64,000 bases of DNA from Gammaproteobacteria bacterium (GTDB lineage: Bacteria > Pseudomonadota > Gammaproteobacteria > JAABTG01), in NCBI GenBank assembly GCA_017999615.1, contig JAGNLM010000003.1:62001-126000 (forward strand), written 5' to 3'. Each line of letters begins with the position of its first letter. The first letter of the stretch is position 1. Shown here one piece after another: positions 42,760 to 51,849 of this stretch. Made by a program: the position numbers and the translations under genes. Under the pieces are notes generated by a model. It worked only from the letters and a program-made list of their open reading frames with translations. It did no database searches and was not told where the DNA came from.

Positions 42760-43934
42760 GAGGCCGGAGCCGCCAGGGCCTTACCCTCCTGGGCGAGGTG
42801 GGCCATGCGCCGCTTGGCGTCCTCGACGGCGTTGCGGATCTCCTGGGCGTTGGCGGTGCTCTGCCGGCGCATCTCCTCGATGATCTCGCGCGAGCGCGTC
42901 TGCCAGGTCACCACCGACTCCACCAGCTTCTTCACCGCGTCGGCGCGGATGGTCGGGCCGTAGCCGGCCTTGACCGCTGCCTCCTGGACCTTGCCGCCGA
43001 TCTCGGCCAGGTCCTCGAGGGAGCGGCTCACGCCCTCCTTCATGGCCTCGACCGTCTGGGTGCTCTCGTGCAGGCCGAACATCCCGGTGTAGGAGGCGGA
43101 GAGCGCGGTCAGCACCACCTCGTTGGTGCCGAAGAAGCTCACCGCCTGGGAGTACACGCGCTCCTTGGCGTTGGTGGTCTGGAGCAGGCGCGCCATGACC
43201 ACCTCGGAGGTGTTGTAGCTCACGGTCAGGTTGTCGGAGAGGTCTTTCGCCACCTGGTAGCGCTTCTCCGTGTCCTGCAGCGAGCGCACCTTCTCGTCGC
43301 GCGCGAGCTCGAGGCGGGCCCGCTCGGCCCCGGCCTCCCCCTGGAACGCGGCGAGGGCCTGCATCGCGGACTGCACCTCGGCGCGGGCCGCCTCCACCTT
43401 GCCCTCGGCCTTCTTCAGCACTTCGAGGGCCAGCACCTCGGACTGCTTCAGCGCGCCGCGGAAGTCCTGGTAGGCGTCGAGGATGGTCTGCTCGCGCCCG
43501 ATCTGGTCCCGGGTCGCGCGGGTGACGTCGAGGTAGGTGTCCTTGATCTTGTCGAAGCGCTGGGCGATGTCGCCGCGGGTGACCTTCATCCAGACGTTGC
43601 TCAGCCGCTCGAAGGTGTCCAGGCGCCCGTCCTCGATCTGCTTCACCATCGACTTGGCGTCGTCGCGGATGCTGTTGAAGGCCTCGACGATGGTCTCGTA
43701 GCGCTCCCCGACCTCCATGGCCTGGACCTGCTCGCGCACCACCTCGTTGAAGAGGGAGGCCTGACTCAGCGTCCGGGCGATGGCGACGACCCGCTCCTCG
43801 TCGAGGCCCGTGATCTGGTTGAGGAGGGCGACGACCGGCGCCTCCTCCGGCTTGCCTTCCGGGACGAGGCCGAGGCTGTGCAGTCCGCTCATGGCCTTTT
43901 CGAGGTATTTCATGGGAGAGGCGGTGACGTTCAT
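42756..43934 (-). CDS. Coiled-coil protein, first gene of the three-gene operon (distant TelA-like)
   Basis: 392 residues from ATG 43934, with GGAGG 7 nt upstream. Mostly long helices: FERLSNVWMKVTRGDIAQRFDKIKD, ALEVLKKAEGKVEAARAEVQSAM, and TSEVVMARLLQTTNAKERVYSQAVSFFGTNEVVLTALSASYTGMFGLHESTQ. The overall helical layout recalls toxic-anion-resistance TelA proteins, but I see no specific motif. No signal peptide. It is co-transcribed with the membrane and coiled-coil genes that follow, so the three probably form one complex. Confidence 0.65.
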   Translation of the reverse strand: MNVTASPMKYLEKAMSGLHSLGLVPEGKPEEAPVVALLNQITGLDEERVVAIARTLSQASLFNEVVREQVQAMEVGERYETIVEAFNSIRDDAKSMVKQIEDGRLDTFERLSNVWMKVTRGDIAQRFDKIKDTYLDVTRATRDQIGREQTILDAYQDFRGALKQSEVLALEVLKKAEGKVEAARAEVQSAMQALAAFQGEAGAERARLELARDEKVRSLQDTEKRYQVAKDLSDNLTVSYNTSEVVMARLLQTTNAKERVYSQAVSFFGTNEVVLTALSASYTGMFGLHESTQTVEAMKEGVSRSLEDLAEIGGKVQEAAVKAGYGPTIRADAVKKLVESVVTWQTRSREIIEEMRRQSTANAQEIRNAVEDAKRRMAHLAQEGKALAAPAS

Positions 43935-44057
43935 CGGAGGTCCTCCATGCGGGGCTTGTGGGCGACGGTCTCGCCTCGGGCCCGAGGGCCGGTCGGCGCG
44001 TCGCGCGATTTGTTCTGTGGATCCTGAAAGCAAAATTGACCCGTGCGCGCCCGGATG

Positions 44058-45398
44058 TCAACGCGGTGGGGCACGGCGGGCCAGGCCGGGGTGGCCGAGG
44101 AGCAGCGAGCCGAGGGCGCCGAGGAGCGCGACGCCGGTGGCCAGCAGCATCGCGGGGGCGAGCGAGCCGGCCGCGTCCGCGATGAGGCCGGCGGCGCTGG
44201 GGGCGAGCGCCTGGCCGACGCCGAAGAACAGGGTGATGAAGCCGAGGCCCGCGGGGGCGAGGCGCGGGCCGAGGAGGTCGCCGCAGACCGCAGCCATGAT
44301 GGCCGGGATGCTCCACGCCGAGAGTCCGAAGAGGACGGCGGACAGCAGGAGGCCCGGGGGCGCCGGCCAGAGCGCGAAGAGTCCGAAGGCGAGGGTGTGG
44401 ATGAGGTAGACGATGACCAGGGCCGGCTTGCGGCCGATGTGGTCCGAGACCCACCCCCAGAGCAGGCCGCACGCGAGGCTCAGCCAGCCCAGGGTCATGA
44501 AGAGCCCGCCCGCCTCGGCCTGGGTGTAGCCGCCCTCGGCGATCAGGTACTTGGTGAAGAAGGTCACGTAGATGATGTAGGAGAAGCCGAAGGCGACGTA
44601 GATGAGGCCCACGTGCCAGACGACGGGCGAGCGGTAGACGCTCGACCAGTGGGGCAGGGTGCCGCCCTCGGGTGCGGGGCCCTGCGGGGCTGAGGTCGGC
44701 GCCTCCTCGGGCCCGGCCGCCAGGGGGGCCAGGCCGAGCTCGGCCGGCCGGTCCCGGAGCAGGGCGAGGGCCAGGACCGCGAGGAGGAGCGTCACGCCCC
44801 CGAACCCGAGCCAGCAGGCCCGCCACCCGTCGGCGCCGTACGCCTCCAGCAGGCGCGGCACCAGGGGCCCCAGCAGGATGACCGCGAACGAGGACCCGGT
44901 GACCGCGACGCCGGCGGCGAGCCCCCGGCGCCGGCGCCCGAACCAGGCCGAGAGGAGCGCCATGACCGGGACGTTGCTCGCGCCGCTGCCGAGGCCCGTG
45001 AGTGCGCGCCAGCCCATGGCCGCGGTGAAGCCCCCGGCGAGCCCGGTGAGCAGCATCCCGAGGGCCGCCAGGGCCAGCCCGGCGGCGATCACGACACGGG
45101 GCCCGAAGTGCGAGGCGAGTGCCCCGCCGAGCACCGCCAGGGCGAGGTAGCCCGCGAGATTCGCTGTCGCGAGGGCCCCGGCCTGGGCGTTGTCGAGCCC
45201 CAGGTCCGCCTGCATCGAGGGCAGCAGCATCGTGTAGCCGAAGCGGGCGAGCCCGAGGGAGGCGAAGACCACCAGCGTGGCCACCGCGAGCACCACCCAC
45301 GCGTAGTGCACGCGGGAGGGTGCAGCGCCCTGGGCGGAGGCGGTGAGTGGGGGCACGGGCTCGAATGATACGCGCCTGCGCCCGGCGGGGGCGGCCAC
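44058..45398 (-). CDS. MFS transporter (YbfB/YjiJ-like)
   Basis: 446 residues with 12 membrane segments. It shows LGLARFGYTMLLPSMQADLGL in TM1, the loop motif GWVSDHIGRKPALVIVYL between the two halves, and YIIYVTFFTKYLIAEGGYTQ. Substrate unknown. It is a single gene; 123 bp separate it from the first gene of the three-gene operon. Confidence 0.82.
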   Translation of the reverse strand: MAAPAGRRRVSFEPVPPLTASAQGAAPSRVHYAWVVLAVATLVVFASLGLARFGYTMLLPSMQADLGLDNAQAGALATANLAGYLALAVLGGALASHFGPRVVIAAGLALAALGMLLTGLAGGFTAAMGWRALTGLGSGASNVPVMALLSAWFGRRRRGLAAGVAVTGSSFAVILLGPLVPRLLEAYGADGWRACWLGFGGVTLLLAVLALALLRDRPAELGLAPLAAGPEEAPTSAPQGPAPEGGTLPHWSSVYRSPVVWHVGLIYVAFGFSYIIYVTFFTKYLIAEGGYTQAEAGGLFMTLGWLSLACGLLWGWVSDHIGRKPALVIVYLIHTLAFGLFALWPAPPGLLLSAVLFGLSAWSIPAIMAAVCGDLLGPRLAPAGLGFITLFFGVGQALAPSAAGLIADAAGSLAPAMLLATGVALLGALGSLLLGHPGLARRAPPR

Positions 45399-45462
45399 CG
45401 CTCGAGGGGTGGGACGGCGGGGCCGGCCCTGGGGCGGCCCCGCCGAGTCGACCGAGGCCGGC

Positions 45463-45744
45463 TTACTTCGCGAAGATCTTCTTGACCAGGCCGATGATGG
45501 CCATCAGCACGCCGCCGCCCACACCGCCGCTGGCGATGCTGCCGATGATGCCCGCGAGGTCCATCCCGCCGCCCGTGGCGAGCCCAGCCATGCTCTGCAG
45601 CTGTCCACCGAGACCGCCGCCCAGGATGCCGGCGATGGAATTCCCGACGCTGCCGAGAGACAGGTTCTTGAACAGCGAGCCGGTGATGTTGCCGCCGACG
45701 GCGCCACTGATGAGCTGAATGATCAACGGAATCAAGCTTTCCAT
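45463..45744 (-). CDS. Small Gly-rich hydrophobic protein
   Basis: 93 residues. Repeated Gly/Ile/Leu segments (LIIQLISGAVGGNITGSLFKNLSLG, SIAGILGGGLGGQLQSM, GIIGSIASGGVGGG) precede a C-terminal hydrophobic/basic helix (AIIGLVKKIFAK). AGGAGGAGAGG precedes the ATG. Similar short proteins are widespread in proteobacteria without known function. It resembles Gly-zipper membrane peptides. Confidence 0.65.
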   Translation of the reverse strand: MESLIPLIIQLISGAVGGNITGSLFKNLSLGSVGNSIAGILGGGLGGQLQSMAGLATGGGMDLAGIIGSIASGGVGGGVLMAIIGLVKKIFAK

Positions 45745-45774
45745 GGGATCCTCTCCTCCTGATGGTGAATGACG

Positions 45775-45791
45775 CGCGGCCTTCGGCCGCG
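45775..45791. terminator. Hairpin downstream of the OmpA-family gene
   Basis: CGCGGCC-TTC-GGCCGCG, 7-bp perfect stem, 53 bp beyond the OmpA-family stop and just upstream of the small Gly-rich gene. No T-tract. Confidence 0.45.
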
Positions 45792-45843
45792 TGACCCGGC
45801 GGCGACCTGGTCATGCGGCCCAGCCGCCGCCCTGCGGGTAGCG

Positions 45844-46485
45844 CTACTTCTGGATCACGACGTCCACGCGGCGGTTCTCCGCGCGGCCCTGGGGGGTGTC
45901 GTTCGATGCGGCGGGCTTCGCCTCGCCGACGCTCGCCGCGGTGAGCCGGTCCGCAGCGATGCCGCGGCCCACGAGGTAGTCCCGCACCGCGGCCGCACGC
46001 CGCTGGCCGAGGGCCTGGTTGTAGGCGTCACCGCCCCGCGCGTCGGTGCTGCCCACCAGCGAGAACTTGTAGCTCGGGTTGTCCTTCAGCACCTTCGCCG
46101 CCTGCTCCAGGGTGGCCTGGGCCTTCGGGCCGAGCGTCGCCTGGGCGGTGTCGAAGTAGACCGGATGGACGCCCACCGACGAGCCCGCGCACTTCTCGGC
46201 GGCTGCCGCCGTATCGCGCGCCTCGCTCGCCAGCTTCTCGGCCTCACCGTCGCGGCAGGACCAGTAGACCTCGACCGCCTTCTTGCCCAGGTCCTTCGCC
46301 TTCGCGACCTTATCCGGGCAGGCGCGGGCGCCCGCCGAGGCCTCGGCCCTGGCGACGGCGGCCTCGGTGTCCAGGACCCACTGGGGCACGCGCTCCGCCT
46401 TGTTCGGGACGTTGAAGTGAGTGCCCGCGGCGCAGCCGGCCAGCACCTACGGAGAGACCAGCAACAACCCCCACAGCTTCTTCAT
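45844..46485 (-). pseudogene. OmpA-family lipoprotein with amber codon in the signal peptide
   Basis: From ATG 46485 (GGGAGG 8 nt upstream) the frame reads MKKLWGLLLVSP, then TAG at 46449-46447, then VLAGCAAGTHF. This is a complete lipoprotein signal peptide with lipobox VLAGC, broken one codon before the lipobox. Downstream the frame is intact to a C-terminal OmpA peptidoglycan-binding domain (PVYFDTAQATLGPKAQ, LVGSTDARGGDAYNQALGQRRAAAVRDYL, ENRRVDVVI). Starting at GTG 46446 would yield 200 residues with no signal peptide. A single base change (TCG, TTG, CAG) would restore it. It is either a recent pseudogene, a read-through case or a sequence error. Confidence 0.8.
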
Positions 46486-46565
46486 GAGCTTCCACCTCCC
46501 ACCAATCGCTGCGGGGACGTCCGCCCGGGATTGGGACCGGCCGCCTGCGCAGCAGAAAACCAGGG

Positions 46566-47093
46566 CTACCTCCGCGTCCTCGACCGGCTCTCCGTGGCCC
46601 GCAGGATCCCCCTCAGCAGGGCCTCGGGGGTCGGGGGGCAGCCGGGCACGGTGACGTCGACGGGGATGACGTTCGCGACGGCACCGCAACTCGCGTACGA
46701 CACCCCGAACTCCCCCCCGTCGCAGGCGCAGGTACCGGCCGCGATCACGAGACGGGGGGCGGGCGTGGCCTCATAGGTGCGGCGCAGGGCGGCCTCCATG
46801 TGCCGGGACACCGGACCGGTGACGAGCAGGGCGTCCGCGTGCCGGGGCGAGGCCACGAAGTGGACCCCGAAGCGCTCCACGTCGTAGAAGGCGTTGTTGA
46901 GCGCGTGGATCTCGAGCTCGCAGGCGTTGCAGGAGCCGGCGTCCACCTGGCGGATCGCCAGGGCGCCGGCGAAGCGCTCGGTGAGCACCCGCCGCACCCG
47001 GATGCCGAGGGCCTCGACGACGGTGTCGTCGCAGCGAGGCGGGGCCTCGGTGACGAGGCCGACGCGCAGGGAGCGGGTGAGGATGCGGAGCAT
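46566..47093 (-). CDS. hyfI: Hydrogenase-4 / complex I small subunit HyfI (NuoB-like)
   Basis: 175 residues. Cysteines of the proximal [4Fe-4S] cluster are present: SCNACE, GTCACDGGEFG, VPGCPP. It is the electron-transfer subunit beside the large subunit in Hyf/Nuo complexes. It is last gene of the six-gene operon, 9 bp after hyfG. The OmpA-family gene starts 80 bp further. Confidence 0.88.
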   Translation of the reverse strand: MLRILTRSLRVGLVTEAPPRCDDTVVEALGIRVRRVLTERFAGALAIRQVDAGSCNACELEIHALNNAFYDVERFGVHFVASPRHADALLVTGPVSRHMEAALRRTYEATPAPRLVIAAGTCACDGGEFGVSYASCGAVANVIPVDVTVPGCPPTPEALLRGILRATESRSRTRR

Positions 47094-47102
47094 GGCGGCG
47101 GG

Positions 47103-48737
47103 CTACAGGTCCTGTCCGGAGTATGAGCCGTTGACGGATTTGTTGCACACCGGGAAGTCCGGGACGATGTTGCCGAGGATGAGCTGCTCCAGGGCCGGCC
47201 AGGTGAGCCAGGAGGGGTCGCGCGGGAAGAAGCGCGCGACCCGCCCCGTCGCGTCGAGGCGCACGTAGGTCAGGACCTCGCCGCGCCAGCCCTCGACGAC
47301 GCCGAGGCCTTCCCCGCCCGCGCCGACCGGCCAGGGCGCCCGGGTGGCGCCCGGGGGCAGGGTCTCGAGGAGCTCGTCCATCAGGTCGAGGGAGACCCGG
47401 ACCTCCTCCATGCGCACCCGCATCCGCGCCGCCACGTCGCCCTCGGAGAAGACGGGCACGCGGACCTGGAGCCCGTCGTAGGGCGGGTAGGGGCTGTCCC
47501 GGCGCGCGTCGAAGGCCTGACCCGAGGCCCGGCCGACGTACCCCACCGCCCCCATCCGGCCCGCCGTCTCCGGGTCGAGCCGCCCGGTGGTCACCAGGCG
47601 GTCCATGAGGGAGGGGTTGTCCTCCAGCAGGTCGAAGAGGACCTCGACCTCCTCGCGCAGGCTCCGGTGGTCGGCCCGCAGGTTCCCCTGGCCGCCGACG
47701 CCGATGTCGCCCCTTACGCCGCCGGGGACGACCACGTCCATCAACATCCGGTGGCCGAAGCACTGATGGTTGCGCCGCTGCCAGACCTCGCGCAGGCGCC
47801 CGAGTTGGGCGAGCGCGAAGGCGAAGGCGACGTCGTTGCAGATGGCGCCGATGTCCCCGAGGTGGTTCGCGACTCGCTCGCGCTCGGCGAGGAGCGCGCG
47901 CAGGTGCAGCGCCCGGGGCGGGACCGCGCAGCCCACCGCCCGCTCGAGCGCCTGGCAGGCCGCCCAGGTGTGGGCGACGGTGGAATCCCCGGAGACGCGG
48001 CCGGCGAGCCGGGCGAGTCCCTCGGCGTCGCGGCCGACCGCCAGCTTCTCGATGCCCTTGTGGACGTAGCCGAGGCGCTCCTCGAGCCGCAGGACCTCCT
48101 CGCCGACCGCGTGGAAGCGGAAGTGCCCGGGCTCGATGATGCCGGCGTGCACCGGCCCCACGGGGATCTCGAAGACCCCGCTGCCGTCCACCCGCGCGAA
48201 GGGGTAGTCGGGGTCGGGGGGCGTGGCGCCAGGGGGCTTCTCGCTCGGCGGGAAGTCGTCGGGGCGCAGGGGATAGCGGGTCTCGGGCCAGGCCTGGTGG
48301 CGCGTCCAGCGGTGGGGCTGGGGGTGGTCCACGAGCTCGAGACCGAGCAGGTCGTGGGCGTGGCGCTCGGGGCGGTCCGCGGCCGGGAACTGCGGGGTGA
48401 GGGAGGCCAGGCGAGGGCTGGTGAGGGGCACCCGGGTCTCGAGCACCAGGTGGCAGCCGCCCTTCTCGAGGGCGCTGCGCACGAGCAGCGTGTCCCCCTG
48501 GAGGTCGGCCCAGAAGGCGGCCCACCGGCAGCCGAAGGCCGCGGCGACGGCCCCCGCCCGCGCCCAGTCCTCCGGGTCGACCGCGAGCACCTGGGCGGGG
48601 GCGAGCACGCTCGCCGAGCGCCGCCGGACCCCCACCAGCTCCTCGCGTAGCCGCGCCGAATACTCCTCGACCCACGCGAGGCGCCGGTCCGCGGCCGGTG
48701 CGGCGGCTGCTGCGGCGGTGGACGCGGACTCGCTCAC
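47103..48737 (-). CDS. hyfG: HyfG-like large subunit (NuoC-NuoD fusion) lacking NiFe ligands
   Basis: 544 residues from a GTG overlapping hyfF (GTGA). The N-terminal 170 residues are NuoC-like (PERHAHDLLGLELVDHPQPHR), the rest NuoD/hydrogenase large-subunit-like (GPVHAGIIEPGHFRFH, LGYVHKGIEKLA). At the N-terminal metal site RxCGxC is RVSGDS. At the C-terminus DPCxxC is DPSWLTW, ending CNKSVNGSYSGQDL. With both CxxC pairs lost it cannot bind nickel-iron, so it is an Ehr-type protein whose site must do something else. Confidence 0.88.
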   Translation of the reverse strand: MSESASTAAAAAAPAADRRLAWVEEYSARLREELVGVRRRSASVLAPAQVLAVDPEDWARAGAVAAAFGCRWAAFWADLQGDTLLVRSALEKGGCHLVLETRVPLTSPRLASLTPQFPAADRPERHAHDLLGLELVDHPQPHRWTRHQAWPETRYPLRPDDFPPSEKPPGATPPDPDYPFARVDGSGVFEIPVGPVHAGIIEPGHFRFHAVGEEVLRLEERLGYVHKGIEKLAVGRDAEGLARLAGRVSGDSTVAHTWAACQALERAVGCAVPPRALHLRALLAERERVANHLGDIGAICNDVAFAFALAQLGRLREVWQRRNHQCFGHRMLMDVVVPGGVRGDIGVGGQGNLRADHRSLREEVEVLFDLLEDNPSLMDRLVTTGRLDPETAGRMGAVGYVGRASGQAFDARRDSPYPPYDGLQVRVPVFSEGDVAARMRVRMEEVRVSLDLMDELLETLPPGATRAPWPVGAGGEGLGVVEGWRGEVLTYVRLDATGRVARFFPRDPSWLTWPALEQLILGNIVPDFPVCNKSVNGSYSGQDL

Positions 48738-50206
48738 AGCAGCCGGCTGCCCGTGATGAGGTGCGTCGCCTGGTCGAGCCAGCCCGCCAGGAAGCTCGGG
48801 ATCGCGAGGCCGAGCCAGAGCACGAGAAGGAGGTGCAGGGCCACCGGGGCCATGTTCGCGGGCACCGGCTGCTGGCCCTCGGGCGCGACCCCGAAGACCA
48901 TGGGGTGCAGGTGCCGGAAGAGCCCCGCGAAGGCGATGACGAGGCCGGTGAGCAGCGTCAAGGTGAGCCAGGGCCAGCTCTCCATGGTCGCGGTGAGGAG
49001 CAGGAACTCGCTCGTGAACACCCCGAAGGGCGGGAACCCCGCGATGGCGAGCACGCCCACGGTGAGGCCCCAGCCGACCACGGGCTGGGTGCGGATGAGC
49101 CCGCGGATATGGTCGATGGTCTGGGTCCCGGCGATGTGCGCCGCGTGGCCCACGGTGACGAAGATCGCCGACTTGGTCAGGGAGTGCACCAGCATGTGCA
49201 GCAGCCCGCCGAAGGTCGCGAGCGGTCCGCCGATGCCGAAGGCGAAGGTCATCAGGCCCATGTGCTCGATGGACGAGTAGCTGAACATGCGCTTCACGTC
49301 GCGCTGGCGGTGCAGGAAGAGTCCGGCCACCAGGAACGAGACGAGCCCGAAGGCCATCAGCAGGTGGCCTGCGGTGTGGGGCTCGGCGGTCCCCGCGAGG
49401 GCGCCGTCGGTCAGCATCTTCAGGCGGACGAGGGCGTACAGGGCCACGTTGAGGAGGAGCCCCGAGAGCACCGCCGACATGGGCGTCGGGCCCTCCGAGT
49501 GGGCGTCGGGCAGCCAGCTGTGCAGGGGGACCAGCCCCACCTTCGTGCCGTAGCCGACCAGCAGGAACACGAAGGCGATGCTCATCACCGTCGGGTCGAG
49601 CTGGTCGGAGATCGCGTAGAGCACGGTCCAGCTCAGGCCGCGGGTGGGGTCGGTGAGCGCGAGTTGGGCGGCGAAGTACACGAGGATGGTGCCGAACAGG
49701 GCCTGGGCGAGGCCGACGCCGCAGAGGATGAAGTACTTCCAGGCCGCCTCCACCGCCTCGGGGGTGCGGTACAGCGAGACCAGCAGCACCGTCGCGAGGG
49801 TGGCCCCCTCCACCGAGACCCACAGGATACCCAGGTTGTCGGTGGTGAGCGCGAGCAGCATGGTGAACATGAAGCCCTGGAACATGGCGTGGTAGAGGCG
49901 CATGTGCCGACGGGGCAGGTGGCGGGAGTCGCAGACGTAGCGCATGTAGGGGCGCGAGAAGATGCTCGTCGTGAAGCCGACGAAGGCGGTGAGCACCACC
50001 AGGTAGACGTTGAAGGCGTCCACGTGGAAGCCGCTGCCGTTGAGGGGCCCGTCCGCGAGGACCTGCCAGGCGAGGGTGACGGCCCCGGCGAGGCTCACCG
50101 ACGAGAGCCCCACGTTCAGCCAGCCCGCGAGGGCGAGGCTGGGCACGAGCCCCAGGAGGAGCAGGCCGACGGCCGGCGTGAACACCGCGACGAGGAGGGC
50201 GTTCAT
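48734..50206 (-). CDS. hyfF: HyfF-like antiporter-type membrane subunit
   Basis: 490 residues, around 14 helices, proton-conducting membrane transporter family (NuoL/M/N-like). Visible: GYGTKVGLVPLHSWLPDAHSEGPTPMSAVLSG with the key Lys and His in the mid-membrane, and RMFSYSSIEHMGLM. ATGA overlap with hyfE. It carries out proton or sodium translocation in Hyf-type complexes. Confidence 0.9.
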   Translation of the reverse strand: MNALLVAVFTPAVGLLLLGLVPSLALAGWLNVGLSSVSLAGAVTLAWQVLADGPLNGSGFHVDAFNVYLVVLTAFVGFTTSIFSRPYMRYVCDSRHLPRRHMRLYHAMFQGFMFTMLLALTTDNLGILWVSVEGATLATVLLVSLYRTPEAVEAAWKYFILCGVGLAQALFGTILVYFAAQLALTDPTRGLSWTVLYAISDQLDPTVMSIAFVFLLVGYGTKVGLVPLHSWLPDAHSEGPTPMSAVLSGLLLNVALYALVRLKMLTDGALAGTAEPHTAGHLLMAFGLVSFLVAGLFLHRQRDVKRMFSYSSIEHMGLMTFAFGIGGPLATFGGLLHMLVHSLTKSAIFVTVGHAAHIAGTQTIDHIRGLIRTQPVVGWGLTVGVLAIAGFPPFGVFTSEFLLLTATMESWPWLTLTLLTGLVIAFAGLFRHLHPMVFGVAPEGQQPVPANMAPVALHLLLVLWLGLAIPSFLAGWLDQATHLITGSRLL

Positions 50207-50880
50207 TCCTGCTCCATGCCCTCGGCCAGCCGGTTCAACCGGTCCACGTCGAGCGAGTCGATGGCGTCGCGGATCTGCAGGAAGAACACGCCGAAGAGCA
50301 CCGCGGCCACCAGCACGTCGAAGGCGACGCCGAGCTCCACCACCAGGGGCATCCCGCTGGTGGCGGTCACGGCGGCGAGGAACAGGCCGTTCTCCATCGC
50401 CATGAAGCCCACCACCTGGCTCACCGCCTGGCGCCGGGTCACCATCATCAGCAGGCCGAGCACCACCACCGCCAGACTTACCGCGATGACGTTGCGGGTG
50501 GCCGCGAGCTCCATGCGCTCGATGGGCAGCACGACCCAGTAGCAGAAGATCACCAGGCCGACGCCGGCGAGCGTGACCGCGGGCGGCGAGGCGAGGCTCT
50601 CCACGTGGCGGTCGAGGCCGAGGCGCCGGACCCAGCGGTGCAGCATCCAGGGGATCACGCCCGCCTTCAGGACGAGGGTCAGCGCGGCCGTGACGTAGAG
50701 GTGCGGCTCGCGGTGCGCCGCGGCCATCAGCGCGGTCACCGCGGCCACCAGCCCGCCCTGCCAGGCGAAGGTGCGCAGGGTGGCGACCAGCCGGGCCTGG
50801 GTGAGCAGCGCGAAGCAGGTGAAGAGCACCACCGCCGCGAGGACGAAGACCGCCTGGTCGAGGAGCGTGAGATGGGTCAC
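50203..50880 (-). CDS. hyfE: HyfE-like membrane subunit
   Basis: 225 residues, seven or more helices. VVGFMAMENGLFLAAVTATSGMPLVVELGVAFDVLVAAVLFG is the NuoK-like core with the membrane glutamates. Stop overlaps hyfF ATG; start is 3 bp from the hyfC stop. Confidence 0.9.
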   Translation of the reverse strand: MTHLTLLDQAVFVLAAVVLFTCFALLTQARLVATLRTFAWQGGLVAAVTALMAAAHREPHLYVTAALTLVLKAGVIPWMLHRWVRRLGLDRHVESLASPPAVTLAGVGLVIFCYWVVLPIERMELAATRNVIAVSLAVVVLGLLMMVTRRQAVSQVVGFMAMENGLFLAAVTATSGMPLVVELGVAFDVLVAAVLFGVFFLQIRDAIDSLDVDRLNRLAEGMEQE

Positions 50881-50883
50881 GGG

Positions 50884-51849
50884 CTAGGCCCCCACCTCGA
50901 GGATCACGTGGCTGAACATGCCGAGCAGGGCCAGCAGGAAGGCGAGGTTGAGGAACAGCGGGGCGCGGAAGAGCCGCATCTTGGCGAGCGTGGTCTCGGC
51001 GAGGGCGAGCAGGGCCCCGAGGACGGCGAGCTTGCCGGCGAGGGCCAGCGCCGCGAAGGCGAGCGTGGAGGGCTTCAGCGCGGTGGCGACGCCCCAGGGG
51101 AAGAAGACGTTCGCGATCAGGGTGCCGTAGAGCAGGAGCTTCAGCTGGGCGGCCCACTCCATGAGCGCCAGGTGGCGCCCGCTGTACTCGAGGATCATGG
51201 CCTCGTGGACCATCGTGAGCTCGAGGTGGGTCGCGGGGTTGTCGATGGGGATGCGGCCGGTCTCCGCGATGGCCACCAGCGCGAGCGCCCCGAGGGCGAA
51301 GAGGATCGAGGGCCGCAGGGCGAGCGGCGCGCCGAGCAGCTGCTCCATGACCCCCGAGAGGTTGGTCGTGTGCGCCGTCATGGTGATGGTGAAGACGGCG
51401 GTCAGCATGGCGGGCTCGGCGAGCGCCGCGATCATCATCTCCCGCGAGGAGCCCATGCCGCCGAAGGCGGTGCCCACGTCGAGCCCCGCGAGCGCCAGGA
51501 AGAACCGCGCCAGGGCGAGGAAGCCGGCCAGCACCACCACGTCGGCCACCGCCGCGCTCGGCAGGCCGGTGGCGAGCGAGGGCAGCGTGGCGGCGGCGAT
51601 CCAGGTTGCCCCGAACACGATGTAGGGCGCGGCCCGGAACACGGGCGACGCCGTGTGGGCGACCAGGGCCTCCTTCGTGAGCAGTTTCGCGAGCTCCCGG
51701 TAGGGCTGCGTCAGCGGGGGACCCTTGCGGTTCTGCAGGCGCGCCTTCACCCGCCGCACCCAGCCGACGAGGAGCGGGGCCGCCGCGAGCACCAGGAGCG
51801 CCTGCAGCACCGCGAGCGACCAGGCCCAGACGCTCAGGAGATGATCCAC
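50884..51849 (-). CDS. hyfC: HyfC-like (NuoH-type) membrane subunit
   Basis: 321 residues from GTG 51849, which overlaps the hyfB end by 16 bp. NuoH signatures: RLQNRKGPPLTQPYRELAKLL, AETGRIPIDNPATHLELTMVHEAMILEYSGRHLALMEW. It links the hydrophilic arm to the proton channels. The start codon is chosen for coupling; no other in-frame start gives a better fit. Confidence 0.9.
   Translation of the reverse strand: MDHLLSVWAWSLAVLQALLVLAAAPLLVGWVRRVKARLQNRKGPPLTQPYRELAKLLTKEALVAHTASPVFRAAPYIVFGATWIAAATLPSLATGLPSAAVADVVVLAGFLALARFFLALAGLDVGTAFGGMGSSREMMIAALAEPAMLTAVFTITMTAHTTNLSGVMEQLLGAPLALRPSILFALGALALVAIAETGRIPIDNPATHLELTMVHEAMILEYSGRHLALMEWAAQLKLLLYGTLIANVFFPWGVATALKPSTLAFAALALAGKLAVLGALLALAETTLAKMRLFRAPLFLNLAFLLALLGMFSHVILEVGA

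Noticed and set aside
46447-46449. TAG decoded as pyrrolysine
   Set aside because: It lies in a signal peptide, no methylamine genes are near, and a point mutation or error is far simpler.
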